The translations under genes were made by a program, and so were the position numbers. A DNA stretch of 12,120 nucleotides from Omnitrophica bacterium RIFCSPLOWO2_01_FULL_45_10 (GTDB lineage: Bacteria; Omnitrophota; Gorgyraeia; 2-01-FULL-45-10): contig MHFL01000048.1 of assembly GCA_001804165.1 (NCBI GenBank), forward strand, positions 1 through 12,120, given 5' to 3'. The notes below the pieces were generated by a model. That model did not search any database. It was not told the DNA's origin and was given only the letters and a program-made list of their open reading frames with translations. How positions within the stretch are numbered: the stretch's first letter is position 1; each line of letters opens with the position of its first letter. Positions 1 through 6,755 of the stretch are shown here, one piece after another.

Positions 1-1039
1 CTAAATACTGATACCAGGTAAATAGCGCCGCGCCGAGCGCCCCTCCGGCGTCGCCTGCGGCCGGCTGTATCCATATATCCCTGAAAGAGGTCTCGCGCAA
101 AATTCCGCCGTTAGCCACGCAGTTCAGCGCGACTCCGCCGGCCAGAGTAAGATAATCCTCACCCGTTACTTTATGGACATGATTTGCCATCCTAAGCACC
201 GCCTCTTCGGTCACTTCCTGGACGGAACGGGCAATGTCCATATCTCTTTGAGTCAATTTTGACTCAGGCCTGCGCGGTTCGCCCTGAAAGAGTTTATGAA
301 ATCTCTTATTGGTCATCGTCAGACCTGCGCAGTAATTGAAATATTTCATATTGAGTTTAAAGGAGCCGTCGTCTTTCAAGTCGATCAATTCTTTCAATAT
401 CAGGTCCTTATACACAGGCCTCCCGTATGGCGCGAGGCCCATCACCTTGTACTCTCCTGAATTGACCTTGAATCCTGTATAATAGGTAAAGGCGGAATAG
501 AGAAGCCCTAAGGAGTGGGGAAATTTGATCTCCGCGTTGAGTGAAATATTATTATCAAGGCCTGCGCCGTAACTTGCTGTCGTCCATTCGCCGACGCCGT
601 CCATTGTGATTATGGCCGCCTTCTTGTAAGGAGAGGGAAAAAATGCGCTCGCGGCGTGCGACTCGTGGTGCTCAGGGAATATCATGGGCCCATCGTACTT
701 CAGTTCTTTCCTGATGAGATCCTTCATCCATAATTTCTTCTTGAGCCATAATGGCACGGCCATGAGGAAGGATCTTATGCCAAACGGCGCGTAAGCGAGG
801 TAGGTTTCCAGTATTCTCTCGAACTTGATGAAGGGCTTATCGTAGAAGGCGACGTAATTGATATCCTTTATCGTTATGCCGGCGTCTTCCAGGCAGTAAT
901 TAACCGCGTTTGAGGGAAATGAGTGATCGTGCTTCTTCCTTGTGAATCGTTCCTCTTGGACGGCTGAGACTATGTCGCCGTCCTTTATGAGAGCGGCGGC
1001 GGAATCATGATAAAAACAGGATATTCCTAAGATGTACAT
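1..1039 (-). CDS. NodU/CmcH-family carbamoyltransferase, N-terminal part (runs off left edge)
   Basis: The family transfers a carbamoyl group from carbamoyl phosphate, via a carbamoyl-adenylate, to a hydroxyl of a small molecule or glycan. The reading frame is open from an ATG at 1039 to the window edge, giving about 346 residues where full-length proteins are usually near 570-600, so the C-terminal domain is missing. The start reads MYILGISCFYHDSAAALIKD, the typical opening of this family's TsaD-like ATP-binding fold. A PEHHESHAASAFF stretch near residues 121-133 carries the conserved HHxxHAxSA metal/nucleotide motif. MGLAPYG, LAGGVALNC and QPAAGDAGGALGAA are further family signatures. The gene starts 10 nt after the thioredoxin stop, so it is probably the last gene visible in the rnf transcript. 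No strong Shine-Dalgarno is seen. The acceptor cannot be named, and a link to the Rnf complex is not established. Confidence 0.92.
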   Translation of the reverse strand, partial: MYILGISCFYHDSAAALIKDGDIVSAVQEERFTRKKHDHSFPSNAVNYCLEDAGITIKDINYVAFYDKPFIKFERILETYLAYAPFGIRSFLMAVPLWLKKKLWMKDLIRKELKYDGPMIFPEHHESHAASAFFPSPYKKAAIITMDGVGEWTTASYGAGLDNNISLNAEIKFPHSLGLLYSAFTYYTGFKVNSGEYKVMGLAPYGRPVYKDLILKELIDLKDDGSFKLNMKYFNYCAGLTMTNKRFHKLFQGEPRRPESKLTQRDMDIARSVQEVTEEAVLRMANHVHKVTGEDYLTLAGGVALNCVANGGILRETSFRDIWIQPAAGDAGGALGAALFTWYQYL

Positions 1040-1049
1040 GGCTTATTTT

Positions 1050-1364
1050 TCACAAGGAACTCTTGATCTTCGCCAGAATCGCCTCTTTTGAATTCACGCC
1101 TATCATGCGCGAGACTTCAATGCCATCTTTGAAGAGGACCAGTGTCGGGATATTTAATATGGAGAATTGTGATGCTATATCAGGACTGTCATCGACGTTG
1201 GTCTTCACCACTCTAATAGTATCTTTCATCTCTTCCTGAATCTTTTCAACAGTTGGCGCGATTATCTTGCACGGCATACACCACGGCGCCCAAAAATCGA
1301 CCAATACCGGTATGACCGACTTTAAAACTTCTTTTTCAAAATTCGCTTGCGTCGCTTCTTGCAT
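1050..1364 (-). CDS. trxA: Thioredoxin with CMPC active site
   Basis: A 104-residue single-domain cytosolic thioredoxin, a normal length for the family. The redox centre is WAPWCMPCK at about residues 25-33. The two cysteines are intact but the usual Gly of CGPC is Met, a change that could shift the redox potential or partner choice. The cis-proline loop (NIPT, about residue 72-75) and the VDFWAPW strand are canonical, so the fold is not in doubt. It begins 6 nt after the rnfB stop and ends 10 nt before the carbamoyltransferase start, so it is almost certainly co-transcribed with the rnf genes. A role in passing electrons to or from Rnf-linked metabolism is suggested only by the neighbourhood. 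No thioredoxin reductase is present in the window. Confidence 0.95.
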   Translation of the reverse strand: MQEATQANFEKEVLKSVIPVLVDFWAPWCMPCKIIAPTVEKIQEEMKDTIRVVKTNVDDSPDIASQFSILNIPTLVLFKDGIEVSRMIGVNSKEAILAKIKSSL

Positions 1365-1370
1365 ATTTAA

Positions 1371-2171
1371 TCATCCTCTCTTTTGAATTACGTTCGTCGG
1401 GCAAACCTCAAAACACTTGCCGAAATTCCCGCACTTCATAGGGTCGATTCTGGCGAGATTCGATTCTACCTTTACCGCCTGTATTGGACAGGCCTTTTCA
1501 CACTTTCTGCATGCGATACAGCCGCTTTTACAAACCTTGGCGACGACCGCTCCAACATCGGTTGAGGAGCACTTAACGTAATATTTCTTCGCGACCGGAA
1601 GAAGGACAAACAGATTCTTCGGACAGGCCTTAACGCATGCCCCGCAGGCAGTGCATTTATCCGGATCGACCTCGGGAATCTCCTGGGCCGTCATTCTTAT
1701 CGCGTCGAAAGGGCAACTCGTTACGCAGTCGCCGAAACCAAGGCATCCGAAGATACATGCCTTCTGGCCGCCAAATACCAAAGTCGCGGCCTTGCAGTTC
1801 TTGATCCCTGTGTAATTAAATTTATCGACCGCGTTCACCCCGCCGTTACACAAGACAGTCGCGGCTGTTTTTACTTTCGACCTGTGCTCGACGCCGAGTA
1901 TCTCGGAAATGGACTTTCGCGCCTCTTCGTTGGCAACGACACAACCGGATGGATGGATCACCCCCGCCTTCACGGCCTCGGCGAAATTGGCGCACCCCGC
2001 CTTGCCGCAAGCGCCGCAGTTAGCGCCCGGCAGTTTAGATAATATGAGCGCGACTTGCGGGTCGGCCTCGATACCGAAAATTTTAAGCGCGTACGCAAGG
2101 CCCAGGCCGAAAACAAGGCCCAGGCCTGTCATCGCCGCAACCGGAATTACTATATTTGCAATCACCCTCAT
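1371..2171 (-). CDS. rnfB: Rnf electron transport complex subunit B (multi-cluster ferredoxin)
   Basis: RnfB is the membrane-anchored iron-sulfur subunit that takes electrons from reduced ferredoxin in the Rnf complex. The 266 residues begin with one hydrophobic anchor (about 5-30). The N-terminal cluster motif follows (C52, C55, C60, C77), then the C139/C143/C149/C153 group. Two complete ferredoxin motifs come next: CTACGACVKACP (C173-C183) and CIACRKCEKACP (C218-C228). A last motif near the C terminus reads C247 ... F250 ... C253 ... C257: the second cysteine expected from CxxCxxCxxxCP is Phe, one base away from Cys (TTC versus TGC). That cluster may be absent or a 3Fe-4S centre. The ATG at 2171 is preceded by AAGGGG. 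The gene sits last of the six rnf genes, 6 nt before thioredoxin, an order also known from clostridial and Thermotoga-type operons. Confidence 0.97.
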   Translation of the reverse strand: MRVIANIVIPVAAMTGLGLVFGLGLAYALKIFGIEADPQVALILSKLPGANCGACGKAGCANFAEAVKAGVIHPSGCVVANEEARKSISEILGVEHRSKVKTAATVLCNGGVNAVDKFNYTGIKNCKAATLVFGGQKACIFGCLGFGDCVTSCPFDAIRMTAQEIPEVDPDKCTACGACVKACPKNLFVLLPVAKKYYVKCSSTDVGAVVAKVCKSGCIACRKCEKACPIQAVKVESNLARIDPMKCGNFGKCFEVCPTNVIQKRG

Positions 2172-2205
2172 TGCCCCTTATTTACCCTTATCTGTCCCTT
2201 ATCTA
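2165..2205 (-). repeat. Tandem CCCTTAT-type decamers between rnfA and rnfB
   Basis: On the plus strand CCCTTA recurs at 2175, 2185 and 2196, with a weaker unit (CCCTCA) at 2165 that overlaps the rnfB start. The spacing is 10-11 bp. Read on the coding (minus) strand it gives ATAAGGG, ATAAGGG, ATAAGGGG directly before the rnfB ATG, so each unit resembles a Shine-Dalgarno core. Only the last is at a usable distance. Three units in 30 bp are directly visible. A regulatory role is inference. Confidence 0.6.
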
Positions 2206-2208
2206 CAA

Positions 2209-2817
2209 TTATACTTTAAACCCGCTGAATCCTAAAAACGCCAAGGACATGAGACTCGCTATAACGAACGTAATGGGGATATCTTTTAAACATTTGGGAA
2301 TTTCGGCGAACTCGATCCTCTCCCTTATTCCGGACATGATGAACATCGCAAGCGTATATCCCGCCCCTGCGCCGAAACCTTGAAGCAGCGCCTTTAGAAA
2401 ACTGCCATCTACGGCCTTTCCGTTTAAGAAGAATACATCGGTATTCAAAACCGCCACGCCGAAGACCGCGCAGTTCACGGTGATGAGCGGTAGATATATG
2501 CCGAATGTTTTATAAAGGCCGGGCGCCTTCTTCTGTATCACTATCTCCGTGAATTGGACGAATGAGGCGATGACTAAGATAAAGCTTATTGTCCTTAAAT
2601 ATTCAAGGTGAAAGGGGAGAAGGATGAAATTATATATGAGCCAACTTATCAAAGATGCCATCGTCGTCACGAACGTCACGGCCACCCCCATCGATACTGC
2701 CGGCCCGGTATTTTTAGATACGCCTATGAACGAGCACAAGCCTAAAAATCGCGAAAGGATAAAATTATTTATGAATACAGCGCTTATTATTATTGTAATA
2801 TAACTTGCGAGATCCAT
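2209..2817 (-). CDS. rnfA: Rnf electron transport complex subunit A
   Basis: An integral membrane subunit homologous to NqrE. With RnfE it forms the two-fold membrane core that holds the intramembrane iron-sulfur centre. The length of 202 residues is normal. The N terminus reads ASYITIIISAVFINNFILSRFLGLCSFIGVS, and the NNFILSRFLGLC stretch with its cysteine (about residue 27) is the family signature and a proposed cluster ligand. A second copy of the pattern, VNCAVFGVAVLN around residues 114-125, supplies the other conserved cysteine. About six hydrophobic helices are apparent. The ATG follows the rnfE TAA with no gap, so the two are probably translationally coupled. The 3' end is followed by the decamer repeats that precede rnfB. 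Confidence 0.97.
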   Translation of the reverse strand: MDLASYITIIISAVFINNFILSRFLGLCSFIGVSKNTGPAVSMGVAVTFVTTMASLISWLIYNFILLPFHLEYLRTISFILVIASFVQFTEIVIQKKAPGLYKTFGIYLPLITVNCAVFGVAVLNTDVFFLNGKAVDGSFLKALLQGFGAGAGYTLAMFIMSGIRERIEFAEIPKCLKDIPITFVIASLMSLAFLGFSGFKV

Positions 2818-3429
2818 TTAATCCTTCTTTCCCCTTCTCAACCCTTTTTTCGCCGTAAAATAATTTATAAGCCCTATCAATAATCCGATCGTGAGAAGCG
2901 CGCCGGGCGCGAGAATCATAAAGAGCGGCGGCTCGAAGACCCTAGAAAATGAGAATCCCAGCGCGGTCCCATTCCCCAAAGATTCCCGTATCGCAGATAT
3001 CACGATTAGCGCCAATGTGAAACCTATTCCCATTCCTAAGGCGTCGATTATCGAGCGCATCGGAGGCTCTTTAGACGAGAACGCCTCAGCTCGGCCCAAG
3101 ACTATACAATTCACTACTATTAATGGGACGAACATTCCCAAAGACCTTGATAAAGCGGGCGAGTAGGCCTTCATGAATAGGTCCGCGATCGTGACGAAAG
3201 TGGCGATTATGACGATATAACAGGGTATGCGCACCTTCTCAGGGACAATATTTCTGACGAGCGATACGAATATGCTTGAGCCGACGAGGACAAAGGTCGC
3301 CGCCAGTCCCATGCCTATGCCATTAGCGATGGTTGTTGAGACCGCGAGCGTCGGGCAAAGTCCCAGCACCATTCTAAATGTCGGATTTTCCCGCCAAATG
3401 CCTTTTAAAAACTCACCTAGTAATTTCAC
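2818..3429 (-). CDS. rnfE: Rnf electron transport complex subunit E
   Basis: A membrane subunit homologous to NqrD and partner of RnfA in the core of the complex. The protein has 203 residues and starts from GTG at 3429, with the next residues KLLGEFLKGIWRENPTFRMV. This opening is typical of RnfE, which supports the GTG start. Conserved features are GLCPTLAVS around residues 23-31 and VNCIVLGRAEAF around 107-118, each with the conserved cysteine of the family, followed by the GIGFTLALIVISAIRE helix. A basic tail (KKGLRRGKKD) ends directly at the rnfA ATG. The upstream spacer from rnfG is about 33 nt and consists almost entirely of a decamer repeat that places AAGGGG about 15 nt before the GTG. 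Confidence 0.96.
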   Translation of the reverse strand: MKLLGEFLKGIWRENPTFRMVLGLCPTLAVSTTIANGIGMGLAATFVLVGSSIFVSLVRNIVPEKVRIPCYIVIIATFVTIADLFMKAYSPALSRSLGMFVPLIVVNCIVLGRAEAFSSKEPPMRSIIDALGMGIGFTLALIVISAIRESLGNGTALGFSFSRVFEPPLFMILAPGALLTIGLLIGLINYFTAKKGLRRGKKD

Positions 3430-3439
3430 CTATCTAAGC

Positions 3440-3479
3440 CCCTTATATTCCCTTCTAATCCCCTATAATCCCTTCTCAT
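3440..3479 (-). repeat. Four tandem decamers between rnfG and rnfE
   Basis: Plus-strand units start at 3440 (CCCTTATATT), 3450 (CCCTTCTAAT), 3460 (CCCCTATAAT) and 3470 (CCCTTCTCAT), with a period of exactly 10. On the coding strand they read as a run of AAGGG cores. The array spans the last codons and stop of rnfG and the leader of rnfE. The same kind of repeat lies before rnfB, 1.2 kb downstream. The array is seen directly. Function is unknown. Confidence 0.7.
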
Positions 3480-4020
3480 CTTTCATTTTCGCCAAAAATT
3501 TATTCACCGTATCCCGTATAGCGTCTGAAACTGCCTTGCTCGATATCGTCGCTCCTGTTATCGCGTCAACGTCTTTCTTTAATTCAATACTATATGCCTG
3601 TTTTCCCTTAAATTGTCTTAAAAAATACGGTTCTTCTTCTTTCGGCCTTACCTCATTGATCTTCGCGCCGAGCCCGGGCGTCTCAGAGTGTTCCAAAATG
3701 GACACGCCTTTTATCGTACTGCTTAAATCTATTCCAACGAGCATGCGGATATAGCCGCTGTATCCTGTCCCTGTAGCCCTGATGCAGTATCCTACCAAAC
3801 GTTTATTCTTAAACGCCTCAAGATATTCTACTCCATCGAGGGTTTTCTCGGTAAAGGTATCGGCGCCCGGCATAACAACCTTCGCCAATGCCGCTGACTC
3901 TTCTTTCTTAAGTTGGTCTTCTATCTTTGGCTTAGTCACTTCATACGTTACCGCCAATACAAGCGTCGCCGCGGCGCATATGAGCCCTAAGATAAGCCCG
4001 AATCTAAGCATCTGATTCAT
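3463..4020 (-). CDS. rnfG: Rnf electron transport complex subunit G (covalent FMN protein)
   Basis: RnfG carries a covalently bound FMN facing the non-cytoplasmic side and passes electrons between the membrane core and RnfD. I start it at the ATG at 4020 (MNQMLRFGL) rather than at 4050, because this ATG overlaps the rnfD stop by one base (TAATG, a coupling junction) and has AAAGGT about 10 nt upstream. This gives 185 residues. One transmembrane anchor lies at about residues 5-25. HSETPGLGAKI (about 111-121) is a conserved RnfG motif. DAITGATISS near residues 152-161 is the flavinylation motif, with Thr158 as the expected FMN-phosphate attachment. An ApbE-type flavin transferase is required for this modification, but none is in the window. 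The last codons lie inside the decamer repeat. Confidence 0.96.
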   Translation of the reverse strand: MNQMLRFGLILGLICAAATLVLAVTYEVTKPKIEDQLKKEESAALAKVVMPGADTFTEKTLDGVEYLEAFKNKRLVGYCIRATGTGYSGYIRMLVGIDLSSTIKGVSILEHSETPGLGAKINEVRPKEEEPYFLRQFKGKQAYSIELKKDVDAITGATISSKAVSDAIRDTVNKFLAKMKDEKGL

Positions 4021-5012
4021 TATTTGACTACCTTTACCCATCCAAACCACTTAGGATGAGTATATCTATCTATTATAGGAACAAACGCGTTCATCATCAG
4101 GATGGCGTAAGATACTCCTTCCGGATATCCCGAAAATTTTCTTATTAAAAATGTTAAGGCCCCGCAGCCTACGCCGAATATAATCTTGCCTTTAGCGCTC
4201 AAAGGGCTCGTGACATAATCCGTAGCCATGAAGAAGGCCCCCAGCACGAGCCCGCCCGACAATATGAAGAACATGATGTCACCGGTAAATAGGCCGCCGC
4301 TTCCATTGAATATCCAACTCGTGAGCGCTATTGTCAATATGTACGCGAAGGGTATATGCCATGTGATATATCTTTTCCAAAATAGATATAGCGCTCCTGC
4401 GAGAAGAGCTAAGATACAAATTTCGCCGATACATCCGGCCCTGTTGCCAATGAATAAATCCCACTTCGAGATACCGGCCGCTAAATCCATATGCCTCTCT
4501 TTTAATAGGCCAAGCGGCGTAGCGCCCGTCACGGCGTCCGCCTTCCACCTCGGATTCTGCCAACTTGTCATATAGGCCGGCCATGAGAGCATTAAAAACG
4601 CCCTGCCTACCAAGGCAGGATTAAATATATTGTGACCCAAACCGCCGAATAGCTGTTTTGCTATAACTACAGCAAAGAATGTTCCTGTTATCGGCATCCA
4701 GAGCGGGACATTTGGAGGGAGATTGTAAGCCAATAGAAGGCCCGTAAGGACAGCGCTGCCATCTAATAGGGCGTTCAGGTCCTTTTTTCTTGCGGCGAGG
4801 ATAAGCGCCTCAGCAAGTATCGCGGTTAATATAGAAGCACAGATTATAAAAAGCGACCTTATGCCGAATATAATTATACCTGCGATACCCGCGGGAATAA
4901 GAGAAAATGTTACGGCCCACATTATCTTCGATGTCGTAACCTCATCCCTGATGTGAGGGCCTATCGAAACAACCAGCGACTCAACCCCTTTTATTTTCTT
5001 CATCGTATCCAT
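4020..5012 (-). CDS. rnfD: Rnf electron transport complex subunit D (covalent FMN membrane protein)
   Basis: An integral membrane subunit homologous to NqrB that contributes to ion translocation and carries a covalent FMN. The 330 residues are a normal length. About nine to ten hydrophobic helices are visible. LFGGLGHNIFNPALVGRAF (about 121-139) is the strong family signature. KADAVTGATPLGLL gives the flavinylation motif with Thr165 as the expected FMN site. FMATDYVTSPLS (about 261-272) and YPEGVSYAILMMNAFVP (about 296-312) are further conserved segments. Met1 at 5012 and Met4 at 5003 are both possible starts. Neither has a good Shine-Dalgarno (weak ACAGG before Met1). It is separated from rnfC by a 58-nt spacer holding half of a large palindrome, the only non-tight junction among the rnf genes apart from the repeat-filled ones. 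Confidence 0.97.
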   Translation of the reverse strand: MDTMKKIKGVESLVVSIGPHIRDEVTTSKIMWAVTFSLIPAGIAGIIIFGIRSLFIICASILTAILAEALILAARKKDLNALLDGSAVLTGLLLAYNLPPNVPLWMPITGTFFAVVIAKQLFGGLGHNIFNPALVGRAFLMLSWPAYMTSWQNPRWKADAVTGATPLGLLKERHMDLAAGISKWDLFIGNRAGCIGEICILALLAGALYLFWKRYITWHIPFAYILTIALTSWIFNGSGGLFTGDIMFFILSGGLVLGAFFMATDYVTSPLSAKGKIIFGVGCGALTFLIRKFSGYPEGVSYAILMMNAFVPIIDRYTHPKWFGWVKVVK

Positions 5013-5036
5013 AACTTAGCCTGTCAAATGACTAAT

Positions 5037-5086
5037 GTTATCCACAATGTAGGTCAGGCTTAAGCCTGACCTACATTGTGGATAAC
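5037..5086. repeat. Perfect 50-bp palindrome at the rnfC 3' end
   Basis: The two 25-nt arms (5037-5061 and 5062-5086) are exact reverse complements with no spacer. The centre reads GGTCAGGCTTAAGCCTGACC. The right arm encodes the last residues of RnfC and its TAG stop, and the left arm lies in the rnfC-rnfD spacer. No T tract follows on the coding strand, so it is not a normal intrinsic terminator. ATAACTTAG occurs at both 5011-5019 and 5082-5090, flanking most of the structure. This could be a target duplication or chance. The form fits a dispersed REP/MITE-like palindromic element. In RNA it would be a 20-plus bp hairpin and a possible RNase III site. Confidence 0.85.
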
Positions 5087-6393
5087 TTAGATTTCCCAAA
5101 TTTCATCCAATCCAAAAGCGGTATCTTCGCAGGACACGTATAGGCGCATGAACCGCATTCATAACAGTGAACGATCCCTAAATCCTTTGCTTCTTGGAAT
5201 TTTTCAAACTTAACGCGATACATCAACGTAGTAGGCGCGAGCCCCATCGGGCATACCTCCACGCACCTTCCGCATCTTATGCATATGCTTTCTTTTTCTT
5301 GGTGAACATCCTCGTCGGACAAAAATACGACCCCACTTGACCCCTTTATGATAGGAACGTCCATTGTGTATTGGTTTATGCCCATCACCGGCCCGCCGAA
5401 GATTATCTTCTTCGGCTCTTTCTCAAACCCGCCGAATATGTTAGTGAGGTCGCTCAATAACGTCCCTATCCTCACCCATAAATTCACCGGCTCTCTGACG
5501 CAAGTCCCGGTTATGGTTACGACCCTTTCAATCAACGGCTTTCCGAGATGGGCCGCTTCATATATTGCGACCGCTGTTCCTACATTCTGAACAACGCAAC
5601 CCACATCCAAGGGAAGGCCTCCGGCAGGGACGACTCTGTTCAAAACCGATTTTATAACCTGCTTCTCCGCCCCTTGCGGATATTTCGTCTTCAATACAAC
5701 GATTTCGGGTTTTGGATTACGGATTCCGGATTTTTCTAATGCCCTTTCCATCGCATATATCGCCGCAAGTTTATTGTCCTCTATCGCGATGAAGGCTTTT
5801 TCAGCGCCAAGAATCTTTAATATTATCTCAAGCCCCTTCAGTATTTCGTTCGATTTCTCGAGCATTAAGCGATGGTCGCAGGTTATGTACGGCTCACACT
5901 CAGCGCCGTTCAGGATTACGGTATCGATCGGCTTAGTCTTTGGAGGAGACAATTTTACATGAGTAGGAAATGCCGCGCCTCCCAGGCCGACTATCCCCGA
6001 TTCTTTAATGATCTTTAAGAGTTCCTCCTTTGAAAGGGCGCTGACATCCCGGGGCGCATTGAGCCTGAAATCCTGATTTTCCTCATTATCCTTGGATTCG
6101 ATCGTTATAGCCATGGAACGCGCCTGAGTGGGCGTGACCGAATATGCGATCCTCGTAACCTCGCCGGTGATGGTCGCATGGATGGGGCTTGAGATGTATC
6201 CTGAGGCCTTCGCTATCGCTTGACCCACTGTTACGTTGTCTCCAACTGACACAACCGGTTCAGCGGGCGAACCGACATGCTGGGAAAGCGGTATTACAAC
6301 CTTTTTTGGCATAAAGGGGCGTTTTATGGGTTTATCGTATGTAAGCGTCTTAAATGTTCGCGGATGAACACCGCCATAAAATTTATAAGCCAT
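5071..6393 (-). CDS. rnfC: Rnf electron transport complex subunit C (NADH/FMN subunit)
   Basis: RnfC is the peripheral cytoplasmic subunit that binds FMN and NAD(H) and carries two 4Fe-4S clusters. The 440 residues are a standard length. An N-terminal barrel-sandwich-like domain comes first (about 25-100, with PIHATITGEV). Next is the Nqo1-like nucleotide/flavin-binding region with GIVGLGGAAFPTHVK (133-147) and LNGAECEPYI (161-170). Two cluster motifs follow: CIRCGRCVEVCP (C371, C374, C377, C381) and CYECGSCAYTCP (C410, C413, C416, C420). The ATG at 6393 has AGGAG about 10 nt upstream and lies about 28 nt from a consensus promoter, so rnfC is the first gene of the operon. The final residues (KLSTM and the stop) are supplied by the palindrome at 5037-5086. 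Confidence 0.98.
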   Translation of the reverse strand: MAYKFYGGVHPRTFKTLTYDKPIKRPFMPKKVVIPLSQHVGSPAEPVVSVGDNVTVGQAIAKASGYISSPIHATITGEVTRIAYSVTPTQARSMAITIESKDNEENQDFRLNAPRDVSALSKEELLKIIKESGIVGLGGAAFPTHVKLSPPKTKPIDTVILNGAECEPYITCDHRLMLEKSNEILKGLEIILKILGAEKAFIAIEDNKLAAIYAMERALEKSGIRNPKPEIVVLKTKYPQGAEKQVIKSVLNRVVPAGGLPLDVGCVVQNVGTAVAIYEAAHLGKPLIERVVTITGTCVREPVNLWVRIGTLLSDLTNIFGGFEKEPKKIIFGGPVMGINQYTMDVPIIKGSSGVVFLSDEDVHQEKESICIRCGRCVEVCPMGLAPTTLMYRVKFEKFQEAKDLGIVHCYECGSCAYTCPAKIPLLDWMKFGKSKLSTM

Positions 6394-6427
6394 CGGATGT
6401 TTCTCCTGGAATCGTTATTGAGGTATT

Positions 6428-6457
6428 ATTATACATTACATATAAATAGATTGTCAA
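6428..6457 (-). promoter_or_regulatory. Sigma70-type promoter of the rnf operon
   Basis: Reading the minus strand, TTGACA (6452-6457) is followed by 18 bp and TATAAT (6428-6433), both exact consensus hexamers. Transcription would start near 6421, leaving a short leader of about 28 nt with AGGAG before the rnfC ATG at 6393. The close match predicts strong, probably constitutive, expression. No operator repeat is obvious nearby. Confidence 0.85.
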
Positions 6458-6495
6458 ATACTAGGCTGTAAAAGTAGCCGTAACGCAAAAATATA

Positions 6496-6524
6496 TTGAC
6501 AACATTATACAATTGCGGTATCGT
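6496..6524 (+). promoter_or_regulatory. Probable promoter of the 56-residue plus-strand gene
   Basis: TTGACA at 6496-6501 is followed after 17 bp by TATCGT at 6519-6524, which matches four of six -10 bases. It points toward the small gene at 6546 and is divergent from the rnf promoter, with the two -35 boxes about 40 bp apart. Downstream is GAGGT at 6536-6540, 5 nt before the ATG. Confidence 0.6.
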
Positions 6525-6545
6525 GATGACGAAACGAGGTAAATT

Positions 6546-6716
6546 ATGGCCCAGGACAAGATAAATTGTTGTGAGACCTGCCAGATATATTGGACGTGCG
6601 AGACGAAATGGTATAGGGGTGAGCGGGGCGAGGAGAACATGTGTTGCCCTGTCTGCAACTACTATCGAGTCTGTATGGAAAAACTAAAAAAAGAGAAGGA
6701 ACTGAAAGACAAGTAG
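6546..6716 (+). CDS. Small cysteine-rich protein with duplicated CCxxCx5C motif
   Basis: I do not recognise this 56-residue protein. It begins MAQDKINCCETCQIYWTC and ends in a lysine/glutamate-rich tail (EKLKKEKELKDK). Its eight cysteines form two units with identical spacing: C8 C9 xx C12 x5 C18, and C33 C34 xx C37 x5 C43, offset by 25 residues. The linker is charged and aromatic (TKWYRGERGEEN). The repeated four-cysteine pattern fits two zinc or iron-sulfur sites, or one shared site. There is no signal peptide or membrane segment, so it should be cytoplasmic. Coding status is supported by GAGGT 5 nt before the ATG, a promoter-like sequence upstream, and the exact internal repeat of the cysteine pattern. 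It is the only plus-strand gene in the window. It stands back-to-back with the rnf operon and converges on the MFS gene 39 nt away. Confidence 0.8.
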   Translation: MAQDKINCCETCQIYWTCETKWYRGERGEENMCCPVCNYYRVCMEKLKKEKELKDK

Positions 6717-6755
6717 TCTTTTCCCGCCTCTGTTATACCTTTATATCTCCTTATT

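Noticed and set aside
2165..3479. CRISPR-like array
   Set aside because: The units are only 10 nt long with no spacers, and no cas genes are present.
3227..3754. 175-residue plus-strand ORF across rnfE/rnfG
   Set aside because: It is antisense to two clear Rnf subunits, has no family features, and runs across their junction repeats.
4020..4050. Earlier rnfG start at 4050
   Set aside because: It would overlap rnfD by 31 nt and add ten non-conserved residues. The ATG at 4020 has a TAATG junction and a better ribosome site.
4279..4584. 101-residue minus-strand ORF inside rnfD
   Set aside because: Another frame of the well-supported rnfD sequence, with no ribosome site or domain.
5037..5086. 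Intrinsic terminator after rnfC
   Set aside because: The hairpin is strong but no T tract follows on the minus strand, and rnfDGEAB must be expressed with rnfC.
6461..6658. 65-residue minus-strand ORF over the small plus-strand gene
   Set aside because: It overlaps the rnf promoter and is antisense to the 56-residue protein, which has a ribosome binding site and a regular cysteine pattern. The minus frame has neither.
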